From assembly GCA_016713225.1 (NCBI GenBank), contig JADJPO010000011.1, positions 310,001-374,000 of the forward strand: a DNA stretch of 64,000 bases, written 5' to 3'. Below are positions 42,961 to 51,720 of this stretch, one piece after another. The notes beneath the pieces were generated by a model that had not been told where the DNA came from, did not search any database, and saw only the letters and a program-made list of their open reading frames with translations. The translations under genes and the position numbers were made by a program. Source of the DNA: Kineosporiaceae bacterium. Its GTDB lineage: Bacteria > Actinomycetota > Actinomycetes > Actinomycetales > Kineosporiaceae. Positions within the stretch are counted from its first letter, which is position 1. Every line of letters begins with the position of its first letter.

Positions 42961-43275
42961 CTACCCGCCGGACGACGCGCCGTCCCACCGGGCACGGACC
43001 AGGTCGACCCGGGTTCCGCCGGCGCGCAACGGGGTGCGTTCGGCGCGGTAGTGCCGTAGCGCCTCGCGCTCGTGTCCGGGCGGCGGGGACCCGTCGGCCT
43101 TGAGCACCCGCCACCAGCTGACGGCGCCACCCCATCGAGACATCACCGCCCCGACCTGGCGGGGTCCGCCGGCGCCCAGGTACTCCGCGACGTCCCCGTA
43201 GGTCATCACCGACCCGGGCGGGATCGCCTCGACCACGTCGAGTACCGCCGCGGCGTAGTCGGGCAGCTCCTCCAC
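42961..43275 (-). CDS. MGMT-family alkyltransferase-like protein (Cys-less)
   Basis: 104 residues from the GTG at 43275. Winged-helix DNA-binding fold of O6-alkylguanine transferases: YAAAVLDVVEAIPPGSVMTY, GDVAEYLGAGGPRQVGAVMS. Where methyltransferases have PCHRV this protein has VSWWRVL, so the acceptor Cys is replaced by Trp. Such ATL proteins bind O6-alkylguanine and hand it to nucleotide excision repair rather than repairing it. It corresponds by order to Rv3204. Upstream of adnA with 88 nt between; divergent from the CDGSH gene. Confidence 0.88.
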   Translation of the reverse strand: MEELPDYAAAVLDVVEAIPPGSVMTYGDVAEYLGAGGPRQVGAVMSRWGGAVSWWRVLKADGSPPPGHEREALRHYRAERTPLRAGGTRVDLVRARWDGASSGG

Positions 43276-43305
43276 CCGCTCAGGGTAGGTGCGTACGCTG
43301 CGCCC

Positions 43306-43560
43306 ATGAGCGAGCAGAGCCCCGACACCGAGAACCCCACCGTCGAGCAGCCCACCCCCACCGTGATCACCGTCGGTGTCGACGGTCCCAACATGCTGGT
43401 CGGGACGATCGAGATCCGCAACGCCGCCGGCGAGCTGATCAAGACGGCCAAGCGGGTGGCGTTGTGCCGTTGCGGGGCCAGCGAGAGCAAGCCGTTCTGC
43501 GATGGCTCGCACAAGCGCATCGGCTTCAGCGACCCGGGGCCGAGCCTGCCCGCCGCGTAA
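43306..43560 (+). CDS. CDGSH iron-sulfur domain protein
   Basis: 84 residues. The motif CRCGASESKPFCDGSHKRIG holds the three Cys and one His that bind a 2Fe-2S cluster (residues ~53-68). The N-terminal third (TENPTVEQPTPTVITVGVDG) is a short strand-rich part often fused in bacterial members. No membrane anchor. Proposed roles in the family are electron transfer or iron/ROS sensing; none is proven here. Divergent from the alkyltransferase-like gene with 30 nt between starts. Confidence 0.9.
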   Translation: MSEQSPDTENPTVEQPTPTVITVGVDGPNMLVGTIEIRNAAGELIKTAKRVALCRCGASESKPFCDGSHKRIGFSDPGPSLPAA

Positions 43561-43571
43561 CCGGCCCGCCG

Positions 43572-44258
43572 TCATCGGCCTCGATCCGGCCGCACTGCGC
43601 CCAGTCGCCGCTCGAGGCTGTCGAGGATCAGGTTCAGGCCGAAGTCGAAGTCCGCGGTCGGGTCGTAGCCGTGCCGCAGTACATGGCCGGTGATCTCGCG
43701 AACGTGCGGGAACCGGTCGGCGGGGATCGCGTCCAGGAAGGCCTCGGCGGACTCCTCGGTGTCGGCCTGGCCAGCCGCCATGCCCTGCTGCTGTCGCAGG
43801 AAGCCGTAGATGTAGCTGTCGATCGCCGAGAGGGCGAACAGCGCCAACTCGATGGTGAACCCGGCCTCCCGCAGGGTGCCGATCGCCCACTCGAGGTATT
43901 GCAATCTGCCCGGTCCGCTGGTCTGCCGGGTGTCGATCAGCGCGCCGGCCCACGGGTGGCGGGCGAAGGCGTCCCGCGCCCAGACCGCTCGCTGCCGCAT
44001 CGCCTCGTGCCAGTCGACCTCGCCGGCGGGCAGCTCGATCTCGGCAACGACCAGATCGATGATGCCGTCGAGGACGTCGTCCTTGGTGGTCACATGGTTG
44101 TAGAGCGACATCGCCTCGACACCGAGCCGCCGGCCCAGTTCGCGCATGGTGACGGCGGCGATCCCCTCCTGGTCGGCGAGCTCCAGCGCAGCGCGCAGGA
44201 CGCGATCCCGGTTCAGGCGCGGCCTGCCCGGGTCCCCGACGCCGGCACGCCGACCCAT
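43572..44258 (-). CDS. TetR-family repressor (TetR_C domain)
   Basis: 228 residues from the ATG at 44258, which has GGAGGAG 4-5 nt upstream; the frame is open further but without a better site. HTH: ALELADQEGIAAVTMRELGR, RLGVEAMSLYNHVTTKDDVL (residues ~20-60). The C-terminal ligand domain resembles TetR_C_1 (TetR/TtgR-like, tetracycline-repressor fold), ending FDFGLNLILDSLERRL. It faces the membrane-protein gene at 44412 across two identical-arm palindromes, so it most likely represses that gene and itself, lifted by a small molecule. Confidence 0.9.
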   Translation of the reverse strand: MGRRAGVGDPGRPRLNRDRVLRAALELADQEGIAAVTMRELGRRLGVEAMSLYNHVTTKDDVLDGIIDLVVAEIELPAGEVDWHEAMRQRAVWARDAFARHPWAGALIDTRQTSGPGRLQYLEWAIGTLREAGFTIELALFALSAIDSYIYGFLRQQQGMAAGQADTEESAEAFLDAIPADRFPHVREITGHVLRHGYDPTADFDFGLNLILDSLERRLGAVRPDRGR

Positions 44259-44321
44259 CGCTCTCCTCCGTGTCACCCGGCCGTCCCGACCGGCCCAACG
44301 GAGGACCATCGACCCGACACG

Positions 44322-44356
44322 ACTTACGTAGTAAGTAGCACACTTACATCGTAAGT
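44322..44356. promoter_or_regulatory. Twin TetR operators
   Basis: Two perfect palindromes, ACTTACGTAGTAAGT (44322-44336) and ACTTACATCGTAAGT (44342-44356), share 6-bp arms and differ only in the 3-bp spacer. Their centres are 20 bp apart, about two helical turns. They lie between tetR and the divergent membrane-protein gene. Confidence 0.85.
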
Positions 44357-44411
44357 AAAAACATCTGGACAGCGTGCCGCGAAGACGTTGCCACCCTGAG
44401 GGGAGCGAGCC

Positions 44412-45110
44412 GTGAGGACCTCCGAGACATCAGCCATCACCCTGCAGAAAGTGGGCGGCGTGGCCGCCCTGTACCTGGCCGCCGCCTACCTGGCGGCGAT
44501 GCCGATCTTCTACTTCGCCGGGGACCTGGACGAGCAGACGCCGGCCGAGAAGGTCACGATGCTGGCGACCCACCGCTGGGCCATGCAGGCCGCGTACCTC
44601 GCCACGTACGTCGTGTTCGGCATCGTGCTCGCCGTCCTGGCGGTTGCACTCCACGACAGATTGCGGACCGCCGCCCCGGTGCTCGGACGCATCGCTGCGG
44701 TCGTCGGGGTGCTGTGGGGTACCGCCCTGCTGGCCAGCGGCCTGATCTTCAACGCCGGGATGGGCGCCGTCGTCGACATCTACCCCACCGATCCGGGTCG
44801 CGCGACGTCCCTGTGGCAGGCGATCGAGCCCGTCACCCAGGGCCTCGGCGGCGCCGACGGCGAGTTGCTCGGCGGGCTGTGGGTCCTGCTCGTCACCATC
44901 GCCGGGCTGCGCGGGGTGCTGCCTCGCCGGCTCGGGTGGCTGGGACTCGTGGTCGGCATCGCCGGTCTGATCTCGGTGATCCCGCCGTTGCAGTCGGCGG
45001 TGTACGTCTTCGGTCTGCTCCAGCTGGTGTGGTTCCCCTGGCTCGGGATCTCCCTGTTGCGCACCAGCAGGCAGCCGATGCCGCGAGTTGTCGAACCGAT
45101 CACGGTGTGA
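44412..45110 (+). CDS. DUF4386-like polytopic membrane protein
   Basis: 232 residues with six hydrophobic segments (for example VGGVAALYLAAAYLAAMPIF, AYLATYVVFGIVLAVLAVAL, LLGGLWVLLVTIAGLRGVL, LGLVVGIAGLISVIPPL, VFGLLQLVWFPWLGISLL). It resembles the DUF4386 family found beside TetR regulators. GTG start after a GGGAGC site. No transporter signature is seen; function unknown. Expression is probably controlled by the divergent TetR through the twin palindromes, and a strong hairpin follows the stop. Confidence 0.78.
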   Translation: MRTSETSAITLQKVGGVAALYLAAAYLAAMPIFYFAGDLDEQTPAEKVTMLATHRWAMQAAYLATYVVFGIVLAVLAVALHDRLRTAAPVLGRIAAVVGVLWGTALLASGLIFNAGMGAVVDIYPTDPGRATSLWQAIEPVTQGLGGADGELLGGLWVLLVTIAGLRGVLPRRLGWLGLVVGIAGLISVIPPLQSAVYVFGLLQLVWFPWLGISLLRTSRQPMPRVVEPITV

Positions 45111-45118
45111 GCCCGACA

Positions 45119-45152
45119 GCCCTGGACGACGGCGCGCGTCGTCGTCCAGGGC
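45119..45152 (+). terminator. Hairpin after the membrane-protein gene
   Basis: Stem GCCCTGGACGAC / GTCGTCCAGGGC (12 bp, 10-nt loop that can pair further), 8 nt after the stop codon. Confidence 0.75.
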
Positions 45153-45264
45153 CGGCCTCTGCGTCCTCGCGGGAACCGAACCCGAAGCCGTAGCGTCCCA
45201 GGGGCGCGGATCACCCCGGCACCAACCGCCGATACCCGATCCGCGCGGCACTCGGAGGCACTCA

Positions 45265-47568
45265 ATGGCCGATCACGTCGAGCGATCCCGACGGCGCACT
45301 CGCTCCCGCTGGCTGATTCCCGGGCTGGTCTCGGGCGCGGCGGCGGCGACCGCCGTCGGGCTCGCGATCGCGATGGGCGCCGGATCGGTGGGGAACAACA
45401 CCGCGACCCCCACCTCCGGGGCAACCCCGGGTTCCGCCATCCTGGACGACGCGGCCTCCGTGGCGCTGAGCACATTCGACTCCTGCCCGGCGTTGCTCGA
45501 CCACTACCGCACCACGGCCTTGCCCCTGGTCGGCCCCTGGGGGCTCGGCGGCCCGATGTACCCCGGGGTGCTGGCCAGGGAGTCGGCCAATCTGTCCGGT
45601 GGGCCGCAGGCCTCGGCCGAGGCCAGGGCCGCAGCACCCGCCGGATCGGCGGCGGACAGCTCGTCGTCCACCGGATCGACGTCCGAGACCGGCACGAACG
45701 TGCAGGTCGCCGGGGTGGACGAAGCCGACCTGGTCAAGCGCGCCGGCGACCTGATCGTGACGGTGAGCCAGGACCCCCGGGGTTCGAGCCCTGCCCTCGT
45801 CGTGCTGCGCACCCCGCCGGCGACCGCCAACCACCGCGCCGCCGTCCGCCTCGGTCGCCTGGCGGTCGGCTGGTGGCCCACCTCCCTCCTCGTCGAGGGT
45901 CGGACCGTGCTGCTGATCGGCAGCTCCCCCGAGATGCTGGCGACCACCGTCACGAAAGGCGGGGTCGCCGACCGGTTGATGCCGACCCCGAGCATCGGCC
46001 GCACGCGACTCGACCAGATCGATCTGACCGACCCCACCCGTCCCCGTCGGGTGCGAACCCTGACCGTCGACGGCTCCGTGGCCGGGGCCCGGTCCGTGGA
46101 CGGCGTGGCGCGGCTGGCCATCACCAGCTGGCCCCGGCTCTCGTTCGAGAACCCCTACCCGATCGCCCCGATGCCCGATACGCCGACCAGCAGCGAGTCG
46201 TCCGTGGCGCCGGACAGCTCCTCCGGCAGCACGCTCGCGCCGCCCGGCACCAGCGCCCCGACCGACCCGCAGGCGATCGAGAAGCAGGCCACCGAGCGCA
46301 ACACGGCGCGGGTGCGAGCCTCGACCATCGACGACTGGCTGCCGCACTACGACCTGACCGAGTCCGACGGCACCACGTCGTCCGGCCGGTTGCTCGACTG
46401 CACCGAGGTGGCTGCTCCGGCGGAGCCATCCGGCGTACAGACCCTCAGCATGCTCACCCTCGACCTGCGCAGCCACGGCCTGGCCGAGTGGCAGACCACC
46501 GCGGTGATCGCCAGCGGTAGCACGGTCTACGCCACCGCCGACCGCACGTATGTGGCGACCACGTCGATGCCGGGCGGGGTGGTGGGCGGCATCGTCCCGC
46601 GCGGCGGACCCGCCGCGGTGACCACGGCCATCCACGCCTTCGACACCTCGGGTCGAGACCGGGGCCGGTACCTGGCCAGCGGCAGCGTCACCGGAACCCT
46701 GCTGAACCAGTTCTCGATGGACGCCCACAACGGCGTCCTGCGGGTGGCCACCACCGACGCCTCCGGCTTCTGGGGCATGCCGGTGGGGGTGGCCGAGGCG
46801 CAGCCGATGGCGGACGCCGCTGCCTCACCGGCGGCCTCGCCTGCCGCCCCGGGCAGCCGGGTGACCACCCTGCGCCAGGACGGCGAGCGCCTGGTGCGCA
46901 TCGGTGAGATCGACGGTCTCGGGCGAGGCGAGCAGATCTACGCCGTCCGCTTCGTCGGCCCGGTCGGCTACGTGGTGACCTTCCGCCAGACCGACCCGCT
47001 GTTCGTGCTCAACCTGTCCGACCCGGCGCACCCGAAGCTGACCGGCGAGCTGAAACTGCCCGGCTTCTCGGCCTACCTTCACCCCGCCGGGGACGGCCTG
47101 CTCCTCGGGGTCGGCCAGGACGCCACAGACGCCGGGCGCGTCACCGGGCTGTCCTTGTCACTGTTCGACGTCCACGACCCGACCGACCCCCAGCGGATCG
47201 CGAAAGTGAAGCTGCCGCAAGCGTTCTCGGATGCGCAGGGCGATCACCATGCCTTCACCCTGGCCGGCGACCTCGTGCTGATCCCGTTCCAGCGCATGAC
47301 CTCCGAGACCACTCAGGGCAGTTACGACGCCGGGGTGATGGCGGTGCGTCTCACCGGCACCCGGCTGAGTGAGCCCACGATGTTGCGCATGCACACCAAC
47401 GGCCCGGTGACCAATGGCAGCGCGGGGTTCGAGGCGCTGATGATGACCGACACCCCGCGCCGGACCCTGGTCGACGGCGGCACCATCTGGTCGATCGGGG
47501 CCGGGGCGATCAGCGGTCACGACGTGAGCACGCTGCAGCGGGTGGGCTACACCCCGTTCGCCGGGTGA
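45265..47568 (+). CDS. Secreted or membrane-anchored beta-propeller domain protein
   Basis: 767 residues from the ATG at 45265 (GGAGG 7 nt upstream). The N-terminus has a positively charged stretch (RSRRRTRSR) and a hydrophobic segment (GLVSGAAAATAVGLAIAMGA), a signal anchor. A Ser/Gly/Thr-rich linker follows, then TNVQVAGVDEADLVKRAGDL, the conserved entry of the Beta_propel family (PF09826). Later blades include GLGRGEQIYAVRFVGPVGYV and DPLFVLNLSDPAHPKLTGEL. This family of extracytoplasmic propellers is of unknown function. A second low-complexity segment (SSESSVAPDSSSGSTLAPPG) interrupts the propeller at ~310-345. Confidence 0.85.
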   Translation: MADHVERSRRRTRSRWLIPGLVSGAAAATAVGLAIAMGAGSVGNNTATPTSGATPGSAILDDAASVALSTFDSCPALLDHYRTTALPLVGPWGLGGPMYPGVLARESANLSGGPQASAEARAAAPAGSAADSSSSTGSTSETGTNVQVAGVDEADLVKRAGDLIVTVSQDPRGSSPALVVLRTPPATANHRAAVRLGRLAVGWWPTSLLVEGRTVLLIGSSPEMLATTVTKGGVADRLMPTPSIGRTRLDQIDLTDPTRPRRVRTLTVDGSVAGARSVDGVARLAITSWPRLSFENPYPIAPMPDTPTSSESSVAPDSSSGSTLAPPGTSAPTDPQAIEKQATERNTARVRASTIDDWLPHYDLTESDGTTSSGRLLDCTEVAAPAEPSGVQTLSMLTLDLRSHGLAEWQTTAVIASGSTVYATADRTYVATTSMPGGVVGGIVPRGGPAAVTTAIHAFDTSGRDRGRYLASGSVTGTLLNQFSMDAHNGVLRVATTDASGFWGMPVGVAEAQPMADAAASPAASPAAPGSRVTTLRQDGERLVRIGEIDGLGRGEQIYAVRFVGPVGYVVTFRQTDPLFVLNLSDPAHPKLTGELKLPGFSAYLHPAGDGLLLGVGQDATDAGRVTGLSLSLFDVHDPTDPQRIAKVKLPQAFSDAQGDHHAFTLAGDLVLIPFQRMTSETTQGSYDAGVMAVRLTGTRLSEPTMLRMHTNGPVTNGSAGFEALMMTDTPRRTLVDGGTIWSIGAGAISGHDVSTLQRVGYTPFAG

Positions 47569-47587
47569 GGCACCGGGCTCAGTGGCG

Positions 47588-48811
47588 TCAGTACACGGGC
47601 TTGTGGGGCTCGACCGAGCGCACCCAGGCCAGCACGCCGCCGTCCAGATGCACCGCATCGGTGCGACCGGCGGCATGCAGCGCGGCCAGCGCACGACCCG
47701 AGCGACCACCGGATTTGCAGTACAGCACCACCGGACGCCGCGCTCCGCCGCCCGAATCGCCGTCCGCGCCGTTCCTGCGGGACAGCTCGTCCAGCCGGGC
47801 CAGTCCCTCGGCCCGAGGCGTGCCGTCGCCGTCCACCAACTGCCCGACCGGCACCAGCACCGAGCCGTCGATGGTGACCACCTCGACCTCGTGGGCCTCG
47901 CGGACGTCGACGAGCACGAAGTCGCGCAGCCCGGCGTCCCGCTCGGCCAGCATCGTCGCGAGCGCCGCGGCGTCGATCGTCTCGCCCTGCGGCGCGGCGG
48001 GCAGCACCGCACAGGCGAACGGGTCGTCGATCAGCTCGGTCACGGGGGTGCGCTCGGGGTCGGGCTGCACCCGCAGCGTGCGCCAGGTCATCGCCAGGGC
48101 GTCGAAGACCATCAGCCGGCCGACCAAGGGGTCACCGATGCCGCAGATCAACTTGATCGCCTCGGTGGCCATCACCGACCCGATCGCGCCGCACAGCACC
48201 CCGAGCACGCCACCCTCGGCGCACGAGGGCACCGCACCGGGGGGCGGCGCCTGCGGGAACAGATCGCGGTAGACCGGCCCGTGATCGCGCCAGAACACGC
48301 TCACCTGGCCGTCGAACCGGAAGATCGACCCCCACACCTCGGGGACACCGAGCAGCTCGCAGGCGTCGGCCACCAGGTAGCGGGTGGCGAAGTTGTCGGT
48401 GCCGTCGAGCACCAGGTCGTACCCGGTGAGCACGTCGAGGGCGTTGCCCGCATCCAGGTGGACGGCGTGGCGTACCACCTCGACGTGCGGGTTCACCTCG
48501 GCGATGGCCTCTGCTGCGGAGTCGACCTTGAGCCGGCCGAGGTCGGACTGACCGTGGATCACCTGGCGCTGCAGATTCGATTCGTCGACCGTGTCGGCGT
48601 CGATCACGCCCAGGGTGCCCACCCCGGCAGCGGCCAGGTAGAGCAGCGTCGGACTGCCCAACCCACCGGCACCGACCACGCCCACCCGGGCCGCGCGCAG
48701 CCGGCGCTGCCCGGTCAGGCCCACGTCGGGCAGGATCACGTGCCGCGAGTACCGGGCGATCTCGGCCGGGGTCAGCTCGGGGACCGGCTCGACCAGGGGG
48801 GGCAGGCTCAC
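47588..48811 (-). CDS. moeZ: MoeZ-type adenylyltransferase/sulfurtransferase
   Basis: 407 residues. ThiF/MoeB domain: RYSRHVILPDVGLTGQRRLR, ATP loop VGVVGAGGLGSPTLLYLAA (~42-60), DESNLQRQVIHG, DGTDNFATRYLVADAC. C-terminal rhodanese domain with active loop VLYCKSGGRSGRALAALH (Cys ~365). It activates ubiquitin-like sulfur carriers (MoaD, CysO, ThiS-like) by adenylation and sulfur transfer. MoeB/MoeZ relatives usually have a CxxC zinc pair after the Rossmann core; here that stretch reads RVQPDPERTPVTELIDD with no Cys pair. Corresponds to Rv3206c by order. Confidence 0.93.
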   Translation of the reverse strand: MSLPPLVEPVPELTPAEIARYSRHVILPDVGLTGQRRLRAARVGVVGAGGLGSPTLLYLAAAGVGTLGVIDADTVDESNLQRQVIHGQSDLGRLKVDSAAEAIAEVNPHVEVVRHAVHLDAGNALDVLTGYDLVLDGTDNFATRYLVADACELLGVPEVWGSIFRFDGQVSVFWRDHGPVYRDLFPQAPPPGAVPSCAEGGVLGVLCGAIGSVMATEAIKLICGIGDPLVGRLMVFDALAMTWRTLRVQPDPERTPVTELIDDPFACAVLPAAPQGETIDAAALATMLAERDAGLRDFVLVDVREAHEVEVVTIDGSVLVPVGQLVDGDGTPRAEGLARLDELSRRNGADGDSGGGARRPVVLYCKSGGRSGRALAALHAAGRTDAVHLDGGVLAWVRSVEPHKPVY

Positions 48812-48862
48812 CGGCTCAGTCTGACCGATCGTCGCGGCCCCGCGAGCCCACCCACGCGGTGA

Positions 48863-49819
48863 TCAGGGGAAGGGCCAGCTGTTCTTGACACACCCGAGCA
48901 GTCCCTTGGTCTGCTGCATCATCACCGGTGCCCGCTTGCCCTTGCCCGGGCAGTACTCGTGGTGATGGCCCAGCACGTGGCCGACCTCGTGGTTGACCAG
49001 GTAGCGGCGGTACCCGGTGCGATCGGCGCCGTAGTCGGGGGTGCCGGTGACCCAACGGAAGTAGGTCAGGATCGCGGCGTTGCCCTGGGCGCAGGACACC
49101 TTGCCCAGGGTCACCAGCGGCGCGCACATCTTGGCCGAGGTCTGCGGAGTGGCCAGCACGACCCGGATGTCGGCCTTGCCGGAGGTCCGGGCGAAGGTCA
49201 TCCGGCCGCCGTGACCCCAGCTGTGCGAGTCGTTCAGGGTGGCCATCACGGTCGCCGCGACGGCCTGCCCGTCGACGTTCAGGTTCTTCTCGATCTCGAC
49301 CCGCACCCGGTAGACCGTGCCCTTGCCGGGTGCATTGGCTCCCCCGGGCACGACCACCAGGGTGCCTGGGCCACGCTGCGGGACGGCGGTGCTGCGCAGG
49401 CCCGCGGCACGGTCCGCGGCGGTGAGCCCGCCCGAGGAGACCGCGGACACCGGGGCATCGGCCGCCTCGGCCTCACTGACCGAGGTCGAGGAGAACTCGC
49501 CCTCCGGTCCGCCACCCGTGATGTCTCCCGCCACCGCGGCGCCCGCCGCGGTCGAGGCCTCGACCACCGACGGAGCAGGTGACGACATCGGGGGCGTCGA
49601 GGACGAGGGTGAGGGTGCCGGTGCCACCACGGGCGCCAACGCGGTCACGGTCTCGGACGACGCGCCGTGCGGGCGCACCATGCCCCACACGGCCGCCACG
49701 ACCAGGAGGGCCAACGACGCCGCGAGCGTCCGCAGCGCCACCGGCCCGAGGAACACCGGATTGCGGCGGGGGCGATTCACCTCGCGGCGTGGCGAGGGAA
49801 CGGGCGGGAACTGCGGCAC
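48863..49819 (-). CDS. DUF3152 secreted zincin-like protein
   Basis: 318 residues from the GTG at 49819; upstream frame is antisense to a TetR gene and not used. A Pro/Arg-rich cytosolic tail is followed by one membrane anchor (LRTLAASLALLVVAAVWGMV, ~33-52) and a Ser/Pro/Thr linker to ~135. The DUF3152 domain follows, with ATLNDSHSWGHGGRMTFART and the metal site VNHEVGHVLGHHHEYCPGKG, then Met-turn-like APVMMQQTKGL. The motif HExxHxxxHH is like that of metzincins, so an extracytoplasmic metalloprotease is possible, not proven. Corresponds to Rv3207c by order. Confidence 0.88.
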   Translation of the reverse strand: MPQFPPVPSPRREVNRPRRNPVFLGPVALRTLAASLALLVVAAVWGMVRPHGASSETVTALAPVVAPAPSPSSSTPPMSSPAPSVVEASTAAGAAVAGDITGGGPEGEFSSTSVSEAEAADAPVSAVSSGGLTAADRAAGLRSTAVPQRGPGTLVVVPGGANAPGKGTVYRVRVEIEKNLNVDGQAVAATVMATLNDSHSWGHGGRMTFARTSGKADIRVVLATPQTSAKMCAPLVTLGKVSCAQGNAAILTYFRWVTGTPDYGADRTGYRRYLVNHEVGHVLGHHHEYCPGKGKRAPVMMQQTKGLLGCVKNSWPFP

Positions 49820-49960
49820 GACCGGATCATCGCACGACGAGCGCGCGCCGTCCGGACACAACGCACGGTTGGTGCAGGCCCGGCGACGCCGATTCGCCCC
49901 GGGTACGATGACCACGCCACGACGCCCCCGAAGCTCGGGTGGGCAGGAAAGGGACGACGC

Positions 49961-50599
49961 GTGACGACACAGGACATTCCCGCCAAGGGCACCCGAATGC
50001 CGCGGGACGCACGTCGCACCCAACTCTTGGGAGCCGCGCGCGAGGTGTTCGTCGCCCAGGGCTATCACGCCGCCGCCATGGATGAGATCGCCGAGCGGGC
50101 GGGTGTGAGCAAACCCGTTCTGTACCAGCACTTCCCAGGTAAGCGCGATCTCTACCTGGCGTTGCTGACGGAGCACACCCAGCAATTGGTGGACGCCGTC
50201 CGCGAGGCGCTGACCTCCACCACGGACAACAAGAACCGGGTCGCCGCCACGCTGGGTGCCTATCTCTCGTTCATCGCCGACGAGAGCGAGGCGTTCCTGC
50301 TGATCTTCGAGAGCGACCTGACCAACGACGCCGAGGTCCGCGAGATCATCGATCGGGTCACCCACGAGTGCAGCGGCCTGTTCGCCGATGTGATCGGTCA
50401 GGACACCGGACTGGCCCGCGAGGAGGCCGAACTGCTCGGGGTGGCCCTGGCCGGCATGGCCCAGGTCTCGGCGCGGTACTGGCTGCAAACCGGACAAGCC
50501 GTCCCCCAGGACGTCGCGGGTCGCCTCATCGCGCAACTCTGTTGGCGCGGCATCCGGGGTTTCCCGAAGAACGAAGCCACCCCGGGTCCGTTAGCCTGA
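49961..50599 (+). CDS. TetR-family regulator (Rv3208 type)
   Basis: 212 residues from a GTG with GAAAGGGA upstream. HTH: AAREVFVAQGYHAAAMDEIA, ERAGVSKPVLYQHFPGKRDL (residues ~26-66), then a long helical C-terminal domain (LAGMAQVSARYWLQTGQAVP). By order (before DUF3107) it matches M. tuberculosis Rv3208, a conserved global-type TetR protein. Divergent from the DUF3152 gene. The ligand is unknown. DUF3107 follows 37 nt later and may be co-transcribed. Confidence 0.9.
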   Translation: MTTQDIPAKGTRMPRDARRTQLLGAAREVFVAQGYHAAAMDEIAERAGVSKPVLYQHFPGKRDLYLALLTEHTQQLVDAVREALTSTTDNKNRVAATLGAYLSFIADESEAFLLIFESDLTNDAEVREIIDRVTHECSGLFADVIGQDTGLAREEAELLGVALAGMAQVSARYWLQTGQAVPQDVAGRLIAQLCWRGIRGFPKNEATPGPLA

Positions 50600-50636
50600 C
50601 GGCAACACAGTCGTCGCGATCAGGAGGTCACCTGCG

Positions 50637-50861
50637 GTGGAGGTCAAGATCGGCATTCGGGAAGTCGCCCGCGAAGTGGTTCTCGAGAGCGAGCTGACTC
50701 CCGACGCCGTGGCAGAGCAGGTCGCAGCGGCGGTCGAGTCGGGCGGCATGCTGAGCCTGACCGACGACAAGGGACGCCTCGTCCTCGTGCCCGGCACCCG
50801 CATCGGGTACGTCGAGATCGGCGCCGCCGAGACGCGCCGGGTCGGCTTCGGCGGCGCCTGA
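50637..50861 (+). CDS. DUF3107 protein (TB9.4 type)
   Basis: 74 residues: MEVKIGIREVAREVVLESEL, then GGMLSLTDDKGRLVLVPGTR and IGYVEIGAAETRRVGFGGA. Matches the short DUF3107 family (Rv3208A, TB9.4) in length and sequence pattern. GTG start with AGGAGG about 8 nt upstream. Predicted mixed alpha/beta, cytosolic. Function unknown. Confidence 0.92.
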   Translation: MEVKIGIREVAREVVLESELTPDAVAEQVAAAVESGGMLSLTDDKGRLVLVPGTRIGYVEIGAAETRRVGFGGA

Positions 50862-50890
50862 ACCCACCCTGGTCAGGGTGGTCAGCGTGG

Positions 50891-51559
50891 TCAGGCGGCC
50901 AGGCCGAGGCGCGCCATGCGCCGGCTGTGCGCCTCGGTGAGCCGGCCGAACATCTTGACCAGCTCGGCCAGGTCGGCCGATGGCCCGGCGCCCAGCAACA
51001 GCGAGGTGAGGGCGTCGCGGTCGGCGGCCACCCGCTGGGCCTGACTGAGCGCCTCACCGACCATGCGGCGGCCGTACAACGCCAACCGGCCGGACAGCCG
51101 TGGATCCTCGGCGATCGCCGCACGGACCTGTGAGACCACGAACTGCGCCTGGCCGTCGTCGCTGACCACGTCACTGACCAGGGCATGCACATCGGAGCCG
51201 AGGAAGACGCTGATCTCGCGGTAGAAGTCGGCCGCGATGCCCTCACCGACGTAGGCCTTGACCAGTCCCTCGAGCCAGTCGGCCGGGGCGGTGCGCTCGT
51301 GGAAGCCGTCCAGCGCGGCCACGAAGGGCTGCATCGCCACCTCGGCCGTCACCTGCATCGAGGTCAGTCGCTTGACCAGCACCTCGTAGCGGGTGAACTC
51401 CTGCACCGCCAGCCGGGCGAGTTCGGCGCGCGCAGCCAGCGTCGGCGCGCGCTCGGCGTCCCGGGTGAGGTGGAAGAAGGCCGTCAGCTGGCCATAGGCC
51501 AGCGCCCCGATGAGGTCCACCACGGCCTCGGTGTCGATCGATTCGCCCGCATCGCTCAT
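50891..51559 (-). CDS. Ferritin-like fold protein (Rv3210c type)
   Basis: 222 residues from the ATG at 51559. All-helical. Candidate di-iron ligands are spaced as in ferritin-like hydroxylases: Glu in LARLAVQEFTRYEVLVKRL, Glu in WLEGLVKAYVGEGIAADFYR, and RRMVGEALSQAQRVAAD. It resembles the tRNA hydroxylase MiaE-like group and the conserved actinobacterial protein next to the RhlE-type helicase. Substrate unknown. It is convergent with DUF3107 and divergent from the DEAD-box helicase. Confidence 0.8.
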   Translation of the reverse strand: MSDAGESIDTEAVVDLIGALAYGQLTAFFHLTRDAERAPTLAARAELARLAVQEFTRYEVLVKRLTSMQVTAEVAMQPFVAALDGFHERTAPADWLEGLVKAYVGEGIAADFYREISVFLGSDVHALVSDVVSDDGQAQFVVSQVRAAIAEDPRLSGRLALYGRRMVGEALSQAQRVAADRDALTSLLLGAGPSADLAELVKMFGRLTEAHSRRMARLGLAA

Positions 51560-51720
51560 GTGCTGAGCGTATCCAGCCGATAGCGCATCCCAGCAGGTAG
51601 GATCAACCCGTACACGGATGACCGGTCGGATGACGATCGGCTCCGACCAGCAGCGGATGCAAGGCCCGCCGTCCGAGACGGACGGCGTGCGGCCCCCGCC
51701 ACGAACAGAAGGTTCATCGC

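Noticed and set aside
42873..43130. 86-codon N-terminal extension of AdnA
   Set aside because: It would overlap the alkyltransferase-like gene on the same strand and has no helicase-related sequence.
43976..44343. Long minus-strand frame joining the TetR region to the alkyltransferase-like gene
   Set aside because: The upstream part is an out-of-frame reading of the TetR gene; only the last 104 codons match a protein family.
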